Part shown: piece by piece, positions 1 to 8,473 of the stretch
Layout: each line of letters starts with the position of its first letter
Numbering within the stretch: the first letter of the stretch is position 1
Translations under genes and position numbers: made by a program
The notes under the pieces: generated by a model
What the model was told of the DNA's origin: nothing
Database searches by the model: none
The model's input: only the letters and a program-made list of their open reading frames with translations
Origin: CAZPEV01 sp964585635
Lineage (GTDB): Bacteria > Zixibacteria > MSB-5A5 > GN15 > JAAZOE01
Length of the DNA stretch: 19,621 nucleotides
Direction: 5' to 3'
NCBI GenBank assembly: GCA_964585635.1
Contig: CAZPEV010000051.1
Location: forward strand, 1 to 19,621

Positions 1-1335
1 TGGCTGGCCTCATTCCTGGGTCGGTTTTATCCGGTGCAGTTTGCCGATTTTGAGATCGAGATCGGACGCCCCGGTTCGGACGTCCAAATCAGGCGGTTCG
101 AGCGGAAGGTTCGGGAGTATTTGGCCGGGCAGGAATTCGATATCCTGGCCATCTCCTGCTGGACCAGCCTGTCGTATCAGGCCTCCGTGGTGACGGCCCG
201 GGTCTGCCGGGAATTGAATCCGGCCGCGGCGATCGTCGTCGGCGGGTATCATCCTTCGGCCCGACCGGATGACTTCTTGAATGACGAGGGGCTGTTTGAT
301 TATGTCGTCTCGCGCGAGGGGGAATTAGCGCTTAAGGAGATCGCCGACGAATACGGCGCGACCGGCCGCCCCAACCGGCCGCGCCTGGTGGTTGGCCGGA
401 CCGTGGCGCACGATGATTTTATCGGATACGACTGGGAACTGGTGGAAGCGCACGTCCACCGCCATTTTCCCAAGGGCATCGACAATTTCTTCATCTACCT
501 GTCGCGCGGCTGTCCCTTCGGCTGCTCGTTCTGCATGGAACCGACCAAGGAGCGGTCCTGGCGGGCCTTTTCGCCGGAAGAAGCGATACGGCAGGTCACC
601 GAAGCCGTCCGTCGCTTCCAGGTCGGGTGCGTCGCCATCTCCGACGCTTGCTTCGGGATGCGGCCGGGGTGGCGTAAGGAATTCCTGCGGCGTCTGTCCG
701 ACCTGGACCCCTCGCTGTGGATCGTGTTTGAAACGCGCCCGGAGTACCTTGACCGCGAGGATGTCGATCTTCTGGCCGGCAAAAAGGTGGAGATTCAATT
801 CGGGGTCGAGAGTTGCGCGCCGGATATGCTGCGGATCATGAAGAAGACCAAGCAGCCGGAAAAATTCCTGCAGCATTTCGCCGACCTCAGCGCTTACCTG
901 TCCGACCGGCAGGTGCTGCACCGGGCCAATCTGATCTTCAACCATCCCGGCGAAGACCGGCGCACCCTGGCCGAGACGTTTGCTTTCATGGACCGCCTGC
1001 TGGCGCGATCCGATTCGTACCTCATGTGGGCGGCGCACGGATTCATGCACTTCCCCGGATGCGATACCGACGTCAATCATGACCTCTATGAACGGCGCTA
1101 TGGCAGCCGCTTCCTCAGCGGCGACTGGTGGAAGGGAAGCGAGGATCAATACGAAGCCAGCATGAAGTTCGTACCGTCGACCGATCTGGACGGCCAACGG
1201 GTCGGCCTCTGGAAAGAGATGCTGGAGGCGCGGCAGGAACGGATGAGGGCCACCCTGACCCCGCAGGCCTTCGACTTTGCAGCGAGAAAATATTTTCATG
1301 AGTGGCAAGAAGACTCTCGATTTTCCGGTCGCTAA
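1..1335 (+). CDS. B12-binding-type radical SAM protein, 5'-truncated by window edge
   Basis: The reading frame is open from the first base and the stop is TAA at 1333-1335. A GTG at 34 is the first in-frame start-like codon, but the residues before it (WLASFLGRFYP) read as continuous protein, so the true start probably lies left of the window. The N-terminal part (to about nt 400) has the Rossmann-like pattern of a cobalamin-binding domain, including DILAISCWTSLSYQ and IVVGGYHPSARPDDF. The radical SAM cluster motif CxxxCxxC (CPFGCSFC) has its cysteines at 511, 523 and 532. Members of this family use a 4Fe-4S cluster and SAM to start radical chemistry, often methylations or rearrangements; the substrate cannot be read from sequence. 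The 3' end overlaps the exporter gene, implying co-transcription. Family confidence is high, exact function unknown. Confidence 0.88.
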   Translation, partial: WLASFLGRFYPVQFADFEIEIGRPGSDVQIRRFERKVREYLAGQEFDILAISCWTSLSYQASVVTARVCRELNPAAAIVVGGYHPSARPDDFLNDEGLFDYVVSREGELALKEIADEYGATGRPNRPRLVVGRTVAHDDFIGYDWELVEAHVHRHFPKGIDNFFIYLSRGCPFGCSFCMEPTKERSWRAFSPEEAIRQVTEAVRRFQVGCVAISDACFGMRPGWRKEFLRRLSDLDPSLWIVFETRPEYLDREDVDLLAGKKVEIQFGVESCAPDMLRIMKKTKQPEKFLQHFADLSAYLSDRQVLHRANLIFNHPGEDRRTLAETFAFMDRLLARSDSYLMWAAHGFMHFPGCDTDVNHDLYERRYGSRFLSGDWWKGSEDQYEASMKFVPSTDLDGQRVGLWKEMLEARQERMRATLTPQAFDFAARKYFHEWQEDSRFSGR

Positions 1336-3067
1336 GCGACTGTGGCAATACCTGCTGCCGTACTGGCGGCTGGAATTGATCACATTTTTGGTCATGGCCA
1401 TGCTGGCCATGCTGTCGCTGACCCTGCCGATCGCCATCCAGTACATGATCGACGATTTGATCCCCTGGCTGATAAAAGGCGGGGACAAGGGTGTCAAGCT
1501 GGGGCGGGTGATCCTCTTCGGCGGCGCCTTGATCGGCATCTACCTGGCCAACATCCTGCTTTCCTGGTGGCGGGATTACCTGGCCGGCCGGATCGGCTCC
1601 AGCATTATCGCCGACCTCCGCTCGCAGTTCTTCGGCCATCTGGAACGGGTGTCGCTGCGCTTTTACCAAACGCATCAGGTGGGCGAGATCATGTCCCGGC
1701 TCATGTCGGACGTGGCCCGGATTCAGGACCTTCTGACGGCGACCCTGCTGAGTTTTCTGGCCAACATCCTCCTGTTGGTGGCCATCTTCATCTACTTGTT
1801 GAACGTCAATTGGCTCTTGACGCTGGTCGCGCTCATCCCCGTGCCGCTGACCATTTGGCTGTCGAACCTCTTCGGCAAGAAACTGCACCTGATCAGTGAC
1901 CGGCTGCAATCGACCATCGCCAGCCTCTCGGCCAAGCTGCAGGAGGCGTTTCTGTCGACCCGCATCATTCGCGCCTTCGGGCAGGAAGAGGCCGAGCGAA
2001 AGAAGGTCGATTCGATCCTGCGGACGCTGGCCGGCTGTTATGTGCGCAACAGCGTCGTCACGTCGCTGGGCTCCAACACCGTTCATTTCGTCAACATGAT
2101 CGGCCCGATCATCATCCTCTCCTGGGGGACCTATCTGGTTGCCGGGGGATCGATCAAATTGGGGGCCTTGATGGCCTTCTACGTCCTGCTCAGCTATCTC
2201 TACTCTCCCATCCGCGACCTGGCCTCGACCAACATCGAGGTGCATTCCGCCATGGCCTCAGTCAACCGCATCTTCGAATATCTCGATCTTCCGCCGGCCA
2301 TCACGGAGGACCCGGAGCCGGTCGAGTTGACCCATCCGCGCGGCGCCATCGCCTTGAAAAACGTCTCCTTCGGATATGCAGAAGACGGCTTCCGTATCGA
2401 CGATCTATCCCTGGAAATCAAGCCGCGCGAGAAAGTCGCCATCGTCGGGCCGTCCGGGTCGGGCAAGACCACCGTGATCAATCTCATCATGCGCTTCTTC
2501 GATCCCGACGGCGGCGCCATCGCCATCGACGGCGTCGACGTCCGCAGGTTGTCGATTCGGTCGCTGCGGTCCTGCTTCGGCCTGGTCGACCAGGACCCGC
2601 TCCTTTTTAAGACGACCCTGTTTAACAATATCGCCTACGCCGATCCGCAGGCCTCTATGGAGGACGTCGTGGCCGCCGCCCGGATCGCCAACATCCATGA
2701 TTTCATCTCCGGCCTGAAAGACGGGTACGACAACGAGGTCGGCGAACGCGGCGTCACCTTGTCCGGAGGGGAAAAACAGCGCGTCTGCCTGGCGCGGGCG
2801 ATTCTCAAAAATCCGCCGATTCTTATTCTGGATGAGGCCACCTCGTCGCTGGACTCCAACTCCGAGGAATTGATTCAGGAGGCGTTAAATCGGGTCTTGG
2901 TGAACAAGACGGCCATCATCATCGCCCATCGGTTGTCGACCGTCCAGCATGCCGACCGCATCATTGCCATGCACAACGGGCGGATCGTGGCCGAGGGAAC
3001 CCACGAAGAATTGCTGGAGCGATCTCCCCTGTACCGGGAGCTGGCCAGCAAGCAACTGTTGATCTAA
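1298..3067 (+). CDS. MsbA-type ABC exporter, fused membrane and ATPase domains
   Basis: A 589-residue half-transporter that should work as a homodimer in the inner membrane, exporting a lipid, peptide or other amphipathic product. The N-terminal half carries the hydrophobic helices of an ABC type 1 exporter domain. The ATPase half has Walker A (GPSGSGKTT, about residue 383), the signature LSGGEKQR (about 488), Walker B ILILDEA (about 508) and the switch histidine in IAHRLST (about 542). All key residues are present. I chose ATG 1298; a TTG at 1277 is also in frame, but the product MSGKKTLDFPVAKRLW starts naturally at 1298. The start lies inside the last 38 nt of the radical SAM gene, so the two are probably translated from one mRNA. 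Resemblance to MsbA is at family level; the substrate is unknown and could be the radical SAM product. Confidence 0.92.
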   Translation: MSGKKTLDFPVAKRLWQYLLPYWRLELITFLVMAMLAMLSLTLPIAIQYMIDDLIPWLIKGGDKGVKLGRVILFGGALIGIYLANILLSWWRDYLAGRIGSSIIADLRSQFFGHLERVSLRFYQTHQVGEIMSRLMSDVARIQDLLTATLLSFLANILLLVAIFIYLLNVNWLLTLVALIPVPLTIWLSNLFGKKLHLISDRLQSTIASLSAKLQEAFLSTRIIRAFGQEEAERKKVDSILRTLAGCYVRNSVVTSLGSNTVHFVNMIGPIIILSWGTYLVAGGSIKLGALMAFYVLLSYLYSPIRDLASTNIEVHSAMASVNRIFEYLDLPPAITEDPEPVELTHPRGAIALKNVSFGYAEDGFRIDDLSLEIKPREKVAIVGPSGSGKTTVINLIMRFFDPDGGAIAIDGVDVRRLSIRSLRSCFGLVDQDPLLFKTTLFNNIAYADPQASMEDVVAAARIANIHDFISGLKDGYDNEVGERGVTLSGGEKQRVCLARAILKNPPILILDEATSSLDSNSEELIQEALNRVLVNKTAIIIAHRLSTVQHADRIIAMHNGRIVAEGTHEELLERSPLYRELASKQLLI

Positions 3068-3129
3068 CCCCGGTTTCAGATTCTCCATTGACAGCTTTCG
3101 CGGGCCGTTCCGTGATCGATCGCGGCGCC

Positions 3130-4344
3130 CTATCCGATTATATTCGGGCGATTCCCGGTCGTTGTCCGCCGGTGCCACCAGGCCGCCAACGAGACGACGG
3201 TCAGGGACGAGAGGGTCACCGCCAGCATTGACTTTATACTGGGGAAGGACAATCGCCCGGCCGCCAGCGGAACGCTGGAGACAACGGCGCCGACCATTAT
3301 TATGATTATCAGCGTCCGGCTCTGCTTCAGGCAGTCCCGGATGATGACCGCCAAGAGAGGATAGAACACGACAAAGATCGGCGCCATCAGCCGTTCGTTG
3401 CTCCAGCCGAACAGGGCGCTGACGAAGATCAGCAGCGCCAGCAGGAGCAGGTACAGACGCCCGGAGAAATAGGCGGCTGTCGTCCTCCAGAAGATAAGGG
3501 GCAGAAAGCTCAGCGGAACCAGGCCGTTGACGGTCAATCCGAACCAGGGAACGATGGATTGCAGTTTCTTGACGTTGATCAGAAAGGAATCGAGCAGACT
3601 CGGCCCGCCGGGGGTGGGGACAAGAAACCGGAGCAACAAGAAGGCGGTTATCCCCGGAACGACGGCGGCGACCCAGCGGCCGAGGTCGGTGCGGGCCTTT
3701 CTCATTTCCAAAACATACGCCAGCGAAGCGGGAATCAAGAGCAAGGTTGTCTCCCGGGCCATCGCCCCCAGACCAAGGATCAGGGCGAAGAGAAACCAAC
3801 GCCCCTCCAGCATCGTCCAGAGGCCGGCCAGCAGGACCACCAGGGCCAGAAGGTCATCAAGTTGGAAATAGTCCCACAGGGTCAGGCCAAAGAAATACTT
3901 GTTGCACAGAAACAGAATGACCGTTATCAGCGCCGAACTGTGATCGATCCCCTGGCGGATCAAGAAACCATAGAGCAACCATGCCAGAGCCAGCGAAAAA
4001 ACCAAGGCCAGGATATAAAACCCCCGATCCCCGGAACCGGGCAGAAGACCGGCCAGGTAAGGCCCCAGGACCCGATAGACGTAGGGGCCGGAGACCGTGG
4101 CGTTCAATCCGGGGACCGACGCCGCCATGGCGCGATAGTGATGCAGGTCCCAGCCGGCGTACGCCTTCGCCCCGGGATCTATTCGCCCATAGAGAACGAT
4201 CAGCGCGGCGATCGCGGCGCCGATCACCAGCATCGCCCTGAAATGATCCCTTCGCACCAGCGCCAGAGGCATCTCCCTTCCCCGAAGATCGACTGCCATC
4301 AACCAGAGTGACGGCAATATAAAGATGCCGGCCAAGGCTGTCAC
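3130..4344 (-). CDS. Polytopic membrane protein, possible GT-C-like glycosyltransferase
   Basis: About 404 residues with roughly ten hydrophobic segments. A first large loop contains GWDLHHYRAM followed by YVYRVLGPYLAG, which resembles the acidic first loop of GT-C glycosyltransferases that use polyprenyl-phosphate sugars. A conserved-looking ARETTLLL lies mid-protein and an arginine-rich tail ends it. I do not recognise a named family, so GT-C is only a suggestion from topology and the loop. The start is uncertain: GTG at 4344 is used because no ATG lies upstream in frame, and there is no good ribosome-binding site close to it. It follows the DUF116 gene by 43 bp on the same strand and converges with the exporter gene on the other side. 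Confidence 0.75.
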   Translation of the reverse strand: MTALAGIFILPSLWLMAVDLRGREMPLALVRRDHFRAMLVIGAAIAALIVLYGRIDPGAKAYAGWDLHHYRAMAASVPGLNATVSGPYVYRVLGPYLAGLLPGSGDRGFYILALVFSLALAWLLYGFLIRQGIDHSSALITVILFLCNKYFFGLTLWDYFQLDDLLALVVLLAGLWTMLEGRWFLFALILGLGAMARETTLLLIPASLAYVLEMRKARTDLGRWVAAVVPGITAFLLLRFLVPTPGGPSLLDSFLINVKKLQSIVPWFGLTVNGLVPLSFLPLIFWRTTAAYFSGRLYLLLLALLIFVSALFGWSNERLMAPIFVVFYPLLAVIIRDCLKQSRTLIIIIMVGAVVSSVPLAAGRLSFPSIKSMLAVTLSSLTVVSLAAWWHRRTTTGNRPNIIG

Positions 4345-4387
4345 GCAGAATAACGCGAGACGGCCCCGACCTCCGTCCCGAGAGGGA

Positions 4388-5188
4388 TCAGGCCAGGGAC
4401 GAGATCAGATGATGCTTGACGGTGTTTTCAATCCGGGCCAGGTCGACCTCGGTGTTCTTGCAGGGACCGCAGGGGCGGATATTGGGAAAGCCGATGACCG
4501 GAATGTGCGGATTCACCTCGATAAAGCCGGTCAGAAGATCCCGTTCGCAGGCGACGGCGATGACCAACCCCGGCCGCAACTCCCATATTTTCCGGCGCGC
4601 CTCTCCCCCGCCGCCGGCGGCGGTCATCATGAATCCATAGCGATCGCGCATGCGGCGGAGGGCAGCGTTCATTTCCTTGGTAAGACAGCGCGGCAGCAGC
4701 ACCAGCATCTTCTCCGGCCGGACCTTGCGGGGATCGCGGTCGTGAATCTGGTTGTGAATCTTGAGAAAGGAGTTGAAAAGGCGGTCTCGGGGGACGCCCA
4801 GCATCCGGCCGACCCGCAGCGTGAATCCCAAAAGCAGATTGACCAGCTTGGGCACGACGATTAACGTGGAAAGAAAGGGACGCCCGGTCATCGCCACCCA
4901 GATAAACAGCCCCAGCCAGAGGACCAGAAGCGACGCCCCGGCAAAATACGATAGGCTGACAATGGTCCAAAAGATGTGACCGATCTGACTGATCCGGGGA
5001 TGGACCAGCCAGCCGAAGATCGCCGTCAGGCCCAGGATTAAGGCCATGGCCGCCATGGCCAGCCCGACAAACACGCGGCCGTCGGTGTCGGCCGAGATAT
5101 CGCCCGGGCGGCCGTCCCAGTCGAACCATTCGTCCCCCAGCCTGCGGTCATCGGCCGGAGTCTGACGATGTGCGGGATCATCGGTCAT
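4388..5188 (-). CDS. DUF116 family membrane protein
   Basis: 266 residues. An acidic, hydrophilic N-terminus (1-36) is followed by two transmembrane helices (about 38-60 and 70-98) and a cytosolic C-terminal domain. That domain matches the DUF116 pattern: a cysteine in LLPRCL (C168), one in AVACERDLLTG (C214), and the motif RPCGPCKNTEVD (C240, C243). Four conserved cysteines suggest metal or iron-sulfur binding; the biochemical role of DUF116 is not established. The start ATG at 5188 has no Shine-Dalgarno sequence; an A/T-only box lies directly upstream. It is probably transcribed with the downstream polytopic membrane protein, with a 43-bp gap. Family assignment is from the cysteine pattern and the VIGFPNIRPCGPC segment. 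Confidence 0.85.
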   Translation of the reverse strand: MTDDPAHRQTPADDRRLGDEWFDWDGRPGDISADTDGRVFVGLAMAAMALILGLTAIFGWLVHPRISQIGHIFWTIVSLSYFAGASLLVLWLGLFIWVAMTGRPFLSTLIVVPKLVNLLLGFTLRVGRMLGVPRDRLFNSFLKIHNQIHDRDPRKVRPEKMLVLLPRCLTKEMNAALRRMRDRYGFMMTAAGGGGEARRKIWELRPGLVIAVACERDLLTGFIEVNPHIPVIGFPNIRPCGPCKNTEVDLARIENTVKHHLISSLA

Positions 5189-5194
5189 AGATAT

Positions 5195-5202
5195 ATAATA
5201 TA
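5195..5202 (-). promoter_or_regulatory. Possible -10 box directly upstream of a leaderless start
   Basis: On the minus strand the bases immediately before the DUF116 ATG are all A or T apart from one C. They include TATATT at 5202-5197 and TATTAT at 5200-5195. Transcription would begin at or within a few bases of the ATG. No convincing -35 hexamer is visible, so this is a weak call. Confidence 0.3.
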
Positions 5203-5222
5203 CGGCGGCACGATACTATCCG

Positions 5223-5277
5223 AAAGCCCTTTGTCGAGGGCGGCCCGCCCGCAGAATGATTCCGCGGAGAGGGCTTT
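5223..5277 (-). terminator. Compound hairpin downstream of the dockerin-protein gene
   Basis: An 8-bp outer stem (AAAGCCCT at 5223-5230 with AGGGCTTT at 5270-5277) encloses a GC-rich 13-base palindrome at 5238-5250 (arms GGGCGG and CCGCCC). It begins four bases after the stop of the secreted protein gene on the minus strand. The minus-strand 3' arm ends in TTT but has no longer U-run. It is a likely terminator or mRNA 3'-end stabiliser separating the secreted gene from the DUF116 gene. Confidence 0.5.
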
Positions 5278-5280
5278 ACC

Positions 5281-8145
5281 CTACCGGCAGCAAAGGGGCA
5301 CCGGTCCTTTGCGGAAGAGGAAATTGATCAGGACCAGCAAGTCGCCCAGGGTGTACTGGCCGTCACAATTCAGGTCCCCGGCCCGTTCCAGCGCCGGCGG
5401 GTGAATTTCCCCATACAGGTACTCCGAATAGGCGGCGGCATCGGCGATATCGAGTTGGAAATCGCCGTTGACGTCGCCGCAAATGAACTCCTCGTTAAGG
5501 TCGGCGACGATGCGCCGCAGCAGGGCGGCGGCCGAGTCGGTCCGCATCAACGAGAGGGGGAAGTTCAGCAGGTAGAACGCATAGTCAGTCCCTTTGTACC
5601 GGATGCCGTTGATACGGCCGGCGGTGCTGCTGTCGGCCACGCCGGAGCGGTAGGCGTAGATCGGCTCGGCCGGCGGATGGGGCCAGACGGCACCGCCATA
5701 CGGCAAGCCATCCGGCAGATAGTACCCGATCCGGTTGGCGCGAACGCTGTCCCAGGTCTGCTCCGGGAAACCGGGAGCCAGCGCCGCCGCACCGATCAAA
5801 TCGCCGGCCAGGCGATATCCCGGCAGAATCGTCAGGGGGCCGATATAGCTGCTGTCGATCATCAAATAGCGGGAGAAGAATGACAGGGGATCATAATGGA
5901 TCATCTGGGGCATATTGGTCGGCCCGCGCTCGACCGATGCCTGCGAAAGAATCAGGACGGCTTTCCCCCCGTTGACCAGGTAGTCGGCCAGCACGTCGGC
6001 CATGGCGCGGGTCAGAAATCCCTCCAAATTCTCGGCGCTGAGGATTACCAGCGAATAGCGGGCCAGGTCCTGAAGCGTGATCGGATTCTGGTCGTCATAG
6101 CCACGATATGTGTACCCGACATCGGCCAAAGCGGCCGCCGCCAGCGAGTCAAAGAGGATGGGGTCAAAGGCCACATTGGCCGTGACATGACCGGGATTCT
6201 GATTGATGACCAAAATTCCGGAGGTCAGCAAGAGCGGAATCAGCCTTAGCGGCGGCGACGGCATCGACTCCCGGCCGTCGTGGGTGAGGGCGGTGACATA
6301 ATAGTCATAGGTATACCCCACCAGGGCGGCGATATCACCATAAGTCGTGTCGGCGACAGACGCCAGATGGACGGTATCATGCGAAGCAACATTGACCCGA
6401 TACACCTGGTAGGAACCGACGTCCGAATCTGTGGAGGGGGGCCAATAGAGCAGCGGCAGACCACCGCGCGACGTTCCGGTCACATAGGCCGGCGGATGCG
6501 GCAACCCGGTTCTCAGGTTGATAACGGCTGACGGCTTCCCGACGGCGCCGCCGCTGTCGATCGCAGCCAGGGCAAATTGGTAGGATATTGCAGGATCGAG
6601 ACCGACGACGGTCACGACCGTGTCGGAGGCGTTCGCCGCCCCCGCAACCTGCCAGGAGCCGCTGCCGATCTTCCGCAACAGGTGATACCCCGCCAGGTCG
6701 GTCTGATGCGTGGCGGACCAAACGAAGGCGGCCGAAGTATCGTCAAATGAGACCAGCCCAAACAGGCTCGGCGGGCCCGGAGGCGGAACGGTGAAACCCT
6801 GTCTATAGACGGCCTCGGCCGCCAACGCCGAGGCTTTCAAATCATCGAGGTGCAAGATCTCATAATAATCGGACACCAATGAACGATCCGTCGGCTTGAA
6901 CCAGGAGTTGACGTAAGAATTTCTGATGACGTTCTGGGCACCGACATAGGCGACCGTAAAGGTTACTTCCTCCTGGGGTGCCAGATCAAACGGCCCGGCC
7001 GAAATGATGAAGCGCGTATCCCGCCCAAAGGCAATCATGGTGTCGGAACCCCTGGCCTCCAGCCAACCGGCATGGGGCAGTCCGGTTTCGATCTGATGAT
7101 AATCCCGTTCGCCGTTGGACATGATGTAATACTTGTTGCTGTCGCCATATGGCGCCGCGTCGGCGTCTCCCAGGTTGCGCAGAATCGAATCGGCTTTCCT
7201 CGGCCCCCAACTCGGACCTTCGCCGGAACCGGCCACCCACCAGTTAAAATTGATTTTGTACCCGGGCTTGCTCAGGCCAAGCACCTGAACGCCGAACGCG
7301 CCGTCGCAGGAACCGGCATCGAAGGCCATATCGTGCGGATCGCCGTCCATGTCCAGCGAATAGGCGAGGTTGAGATCGACCCAACGCCCGCTGCCGTCGA
7401 TCGTCCCGCCGATCATTCCCGAGAGATCTCCCGCCGGGGCGTCGGACCCGCCCCCGACGTCGGCATCGGTATAGATGCCGACCCAACCCTTCTCGATGGG
7501 AGTGAAGTCGATGTTCTTGATGCGATACTCCATAATGACCATTCGGTCGTACGGCGGCGAAACCCAGGAGTAGCTGTGGGAGGTCACCTGGATACCGAGC
7601 GGATACCAATCGTGGCAGTCGCCTATCTGACAGCGATAGAGAGTATCAAACGCGATGATGGTGTCATAAGCCGTCGCGACATGCTCGATATCGGCCGGGC
7701 CGGGGACGGTTCGATATTCTCCTTCGGGACAGGGGGCCGGGATCAGCTCCGGAATCGGAAAGGTGAAATCAAAGGCATGCGACACGAGGGTGTCGGTTCC
7801 CTTTATGCCCCCGACCCAGAGTCCGGCCCCGTAAAGGTATTCGCCGCCCGAGGGACCGGAAAACGAGGCCCTGAACTCGCGCGGCAGGTCGTCTGTTTGC
7901 TCCTCGTCATCCTGCAAGGCAAAGCGGTCGGCGAAAGGACGGCCGATGGCCATACGATTGGAGAAGGCCAGCCAGAGGGTCGAGCCGGTATCGCTGATCC
8001 GTTGATAACAGTAGCTGCCGCTCAGCAGGGGAGAAAGGCGGTCTTTGGCCGTCAGTTCGGATCGGGCTGCCGTCCGCGAGCCATAAGCGGTCAGGAGGAC
8101 GGCCAAGATAACGGAGAATAACCGCATACTGCCCCTATTCTTCAT
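5281..8145 (-). CDS. Secreted FN3 protein with C-terminal dockerin-like domain
   Basis: 954 residues. An N-terminal signal peptide (hydrophobic core LFSVILAVLLTAYG) directs export. Residues about 30-450 form a large aromatic and Gly-rich extracellular region I do not recognise. Two fibronectin type III-like domains follow (about 454-547 and 550-636). A domain of about 640-860 has an alternating alpha/beta pattern (LVILSAENLEGF, GGKAVLILSQASVE), resembling the glutamine-amidotransferase/ThuA-like fold. The C-terminus is a dockerin-like pair of calcium loops: DVNGDFQLDIAD (891-902) and DLNCDGQYTLGD (924-935). Dockerins bind cohesins in cellulosomes, but in this kind of genome they often cap surface proteins of unknown role; no cohesin is visible here. 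A second start, ATG 8127, has a better ribosome-binding site (AGGGG) and still yields a signal peptide. The gene has its own promoter-like and terminator-like signals. Confidence 0.85.
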   Translation of the reverse strand: MKNRGSMRLFSVILAVLLTAYGSRTAARSELTAKDRLSPLLSGSYCYQRISDTGSTLWLAFSNRMAIGRPFADRFALQDDEEQTDDLPREFRASFSGPSGGEYLYGAGLWVGGIKGTDTLVSHAFDFTFPIPELIPAPCPEGEYRTVPGPADIEHVATAYDTIIAFDTLYRCQIGDCHDWYPLGIQVTSHSYSWVSPPYDRMVIMEYRIKNIDFTPIEKGWVGIYTDADVGGGSDAPAGDLSGMIGGTIDGSGRWVDLNLAYSLDMDGDPHDMAFDAGSCDGAFGVQVLGLSKPGYKINFNWWVAGSGEGPSWGPRKADSILRNLGDADAAPYGDSNKYYIMSNGERDYHQIETGLPHAGWLEARGSDTMIAFGRDTRFIISAGPFDLAPQEEVTFTVAYVGAQNVIRNSYVNSWFKPTDRSLVSDYYEILHLDDLKASALAAEAVYRQGFTVPPPGPPSLFGLVSFDDTSAAFVWSATHQTDLAGYHLLRKIGSGSWQVAGAANASDTVVTVVGLDPAISYQFALAAIDSGGAVGKPSAVINLRTGLPHPPAYVTGTSRGGLPLLYWPPSTDSDVGSYQVYRVNVASHDTVHLASVADTTYGDIAALVGYTYDYYVTALTHDGRESMPSPPLRLIPLLLTSGILVINQNPGHVTANVAFDPILFDSLAAAALADVGYTYRGYDDQNPITLQDLARYSLVILSAENLEGFLTRAMADVLADYLVNGGKAVLILSQASVERGPTNMPQMIHYDPLSFFSRYLMIDSSYIGPLTILPGYRLAGDLIGAAALAPGFPEQTWDSVRANRIGYYLPDGLPYGGAVWPHPPAEPIYAYRSGVADSSTAGRINGIRYKGTDYAFYLLNFPLSLMRTDSAAALLRRIVADLNEEFICGDVNGDFQLDIADAAAYSEYLYGEIHPPALERAGDLNCDGQYTLGDLLVLINFLFRKGPVPLCCR

Positions 8146-8178
8146 GCATCCTGCGAACTCAACATCCCCAGCACCATA

Positions 8179-8208
8179 TATATAACGGGCAACATGGCTA
8201 ATTGTGAA
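8179..8208 (-). promoter_or_regulatory. Predicted sigma70-type promoter of the dockerin-protein gene
   Basis: On the minus strand, TTCACA (8208-8203, five of six matches to the -35 consensus) is followed by an 18-bp spacer and TATATA (8184-8179). It lies 33 bp upstream of the ATG at 8145, in the right orientation. Confidence 0.5.
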
Positions 8209-8272
8209 AAAGATCGTGGGGTGGGTGACAGAATAGGGAGAAGATCATATTGTGGGTCAGGCGACAGGGGGC

Positions 8273-8310
8273 AAAAAAACAAGGAGCTCCTCCCTCACAA
8301 AGGAGCTCCT
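8273..8310 (-). terminator. Strong intrinsic terminator, minus strand
   Basis: Two copies of the self-complementary decamer AGGAGCTCCT (8301-8310 and 8282-8291) pair with each other across a 9-nt loop. On the minus strand they are followed by TG and seven T residues (8279-8273). This is a textbook intrinsic terminator for minus-strand transcription. The nearest upstream minus-strand gene, dihydrolipoyl dehydrogenase, ended about 340 nt earlier. Confidence 0.75.
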
Positions 8311-8442
8311 CATCCCCACCTCATTAGTACCCTTCACCGCCATACAGAGTAACTAACTTCAGTTAATAGCAGAAACAAAACTTGTGCCGAAAAGGTTCCT
8401 TATCCAAATAATCATACTTAAGCTATTACCCGCTAACGCATT

Positions 8443-8473
8443 AAAGACCAAAGCCGGGATTTGAGAGGTCTTT
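8443..8473. repeat. Inverted repeat, 7-bp arms
   Basis: AAAGACC at 8443-8449 pairs with GGTCTTT at 8467-8473 across a 17-nt loop. Each arm ends in AAA/TTT, so the hairpin looks terminator-like on either strand. It could equally be a structural element of a transcript that ends at the 8273-8310 terminator. Confidence 0.45.

Noticed and set aside
325..1539. Long minus-strand open frame opposite the radical SAM and exporter genes
   Set aside because: It is a frame shadow in GC-rich DNA: its product is low-complexity and lacks motifs, while both plus-strand genes have intact catalytic motifs.
3559..4311. Plus-strand open frame of 250 codons opposite the polytopic membrane protein
   Set aside because: The product is Gln/Arg/Gly-rich without hydrophobic core or motif, as expected from the antisense of a hydrophobic protein.
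8359..8415. Minus-strand 18-residue frame (MIIWIRNLFGTSFVSAIN) in the AT-rich gap
   Set aside because: It has no ribosome-binding site and its length is easily met by chance. It is kept only as part of the candidate RNA region.
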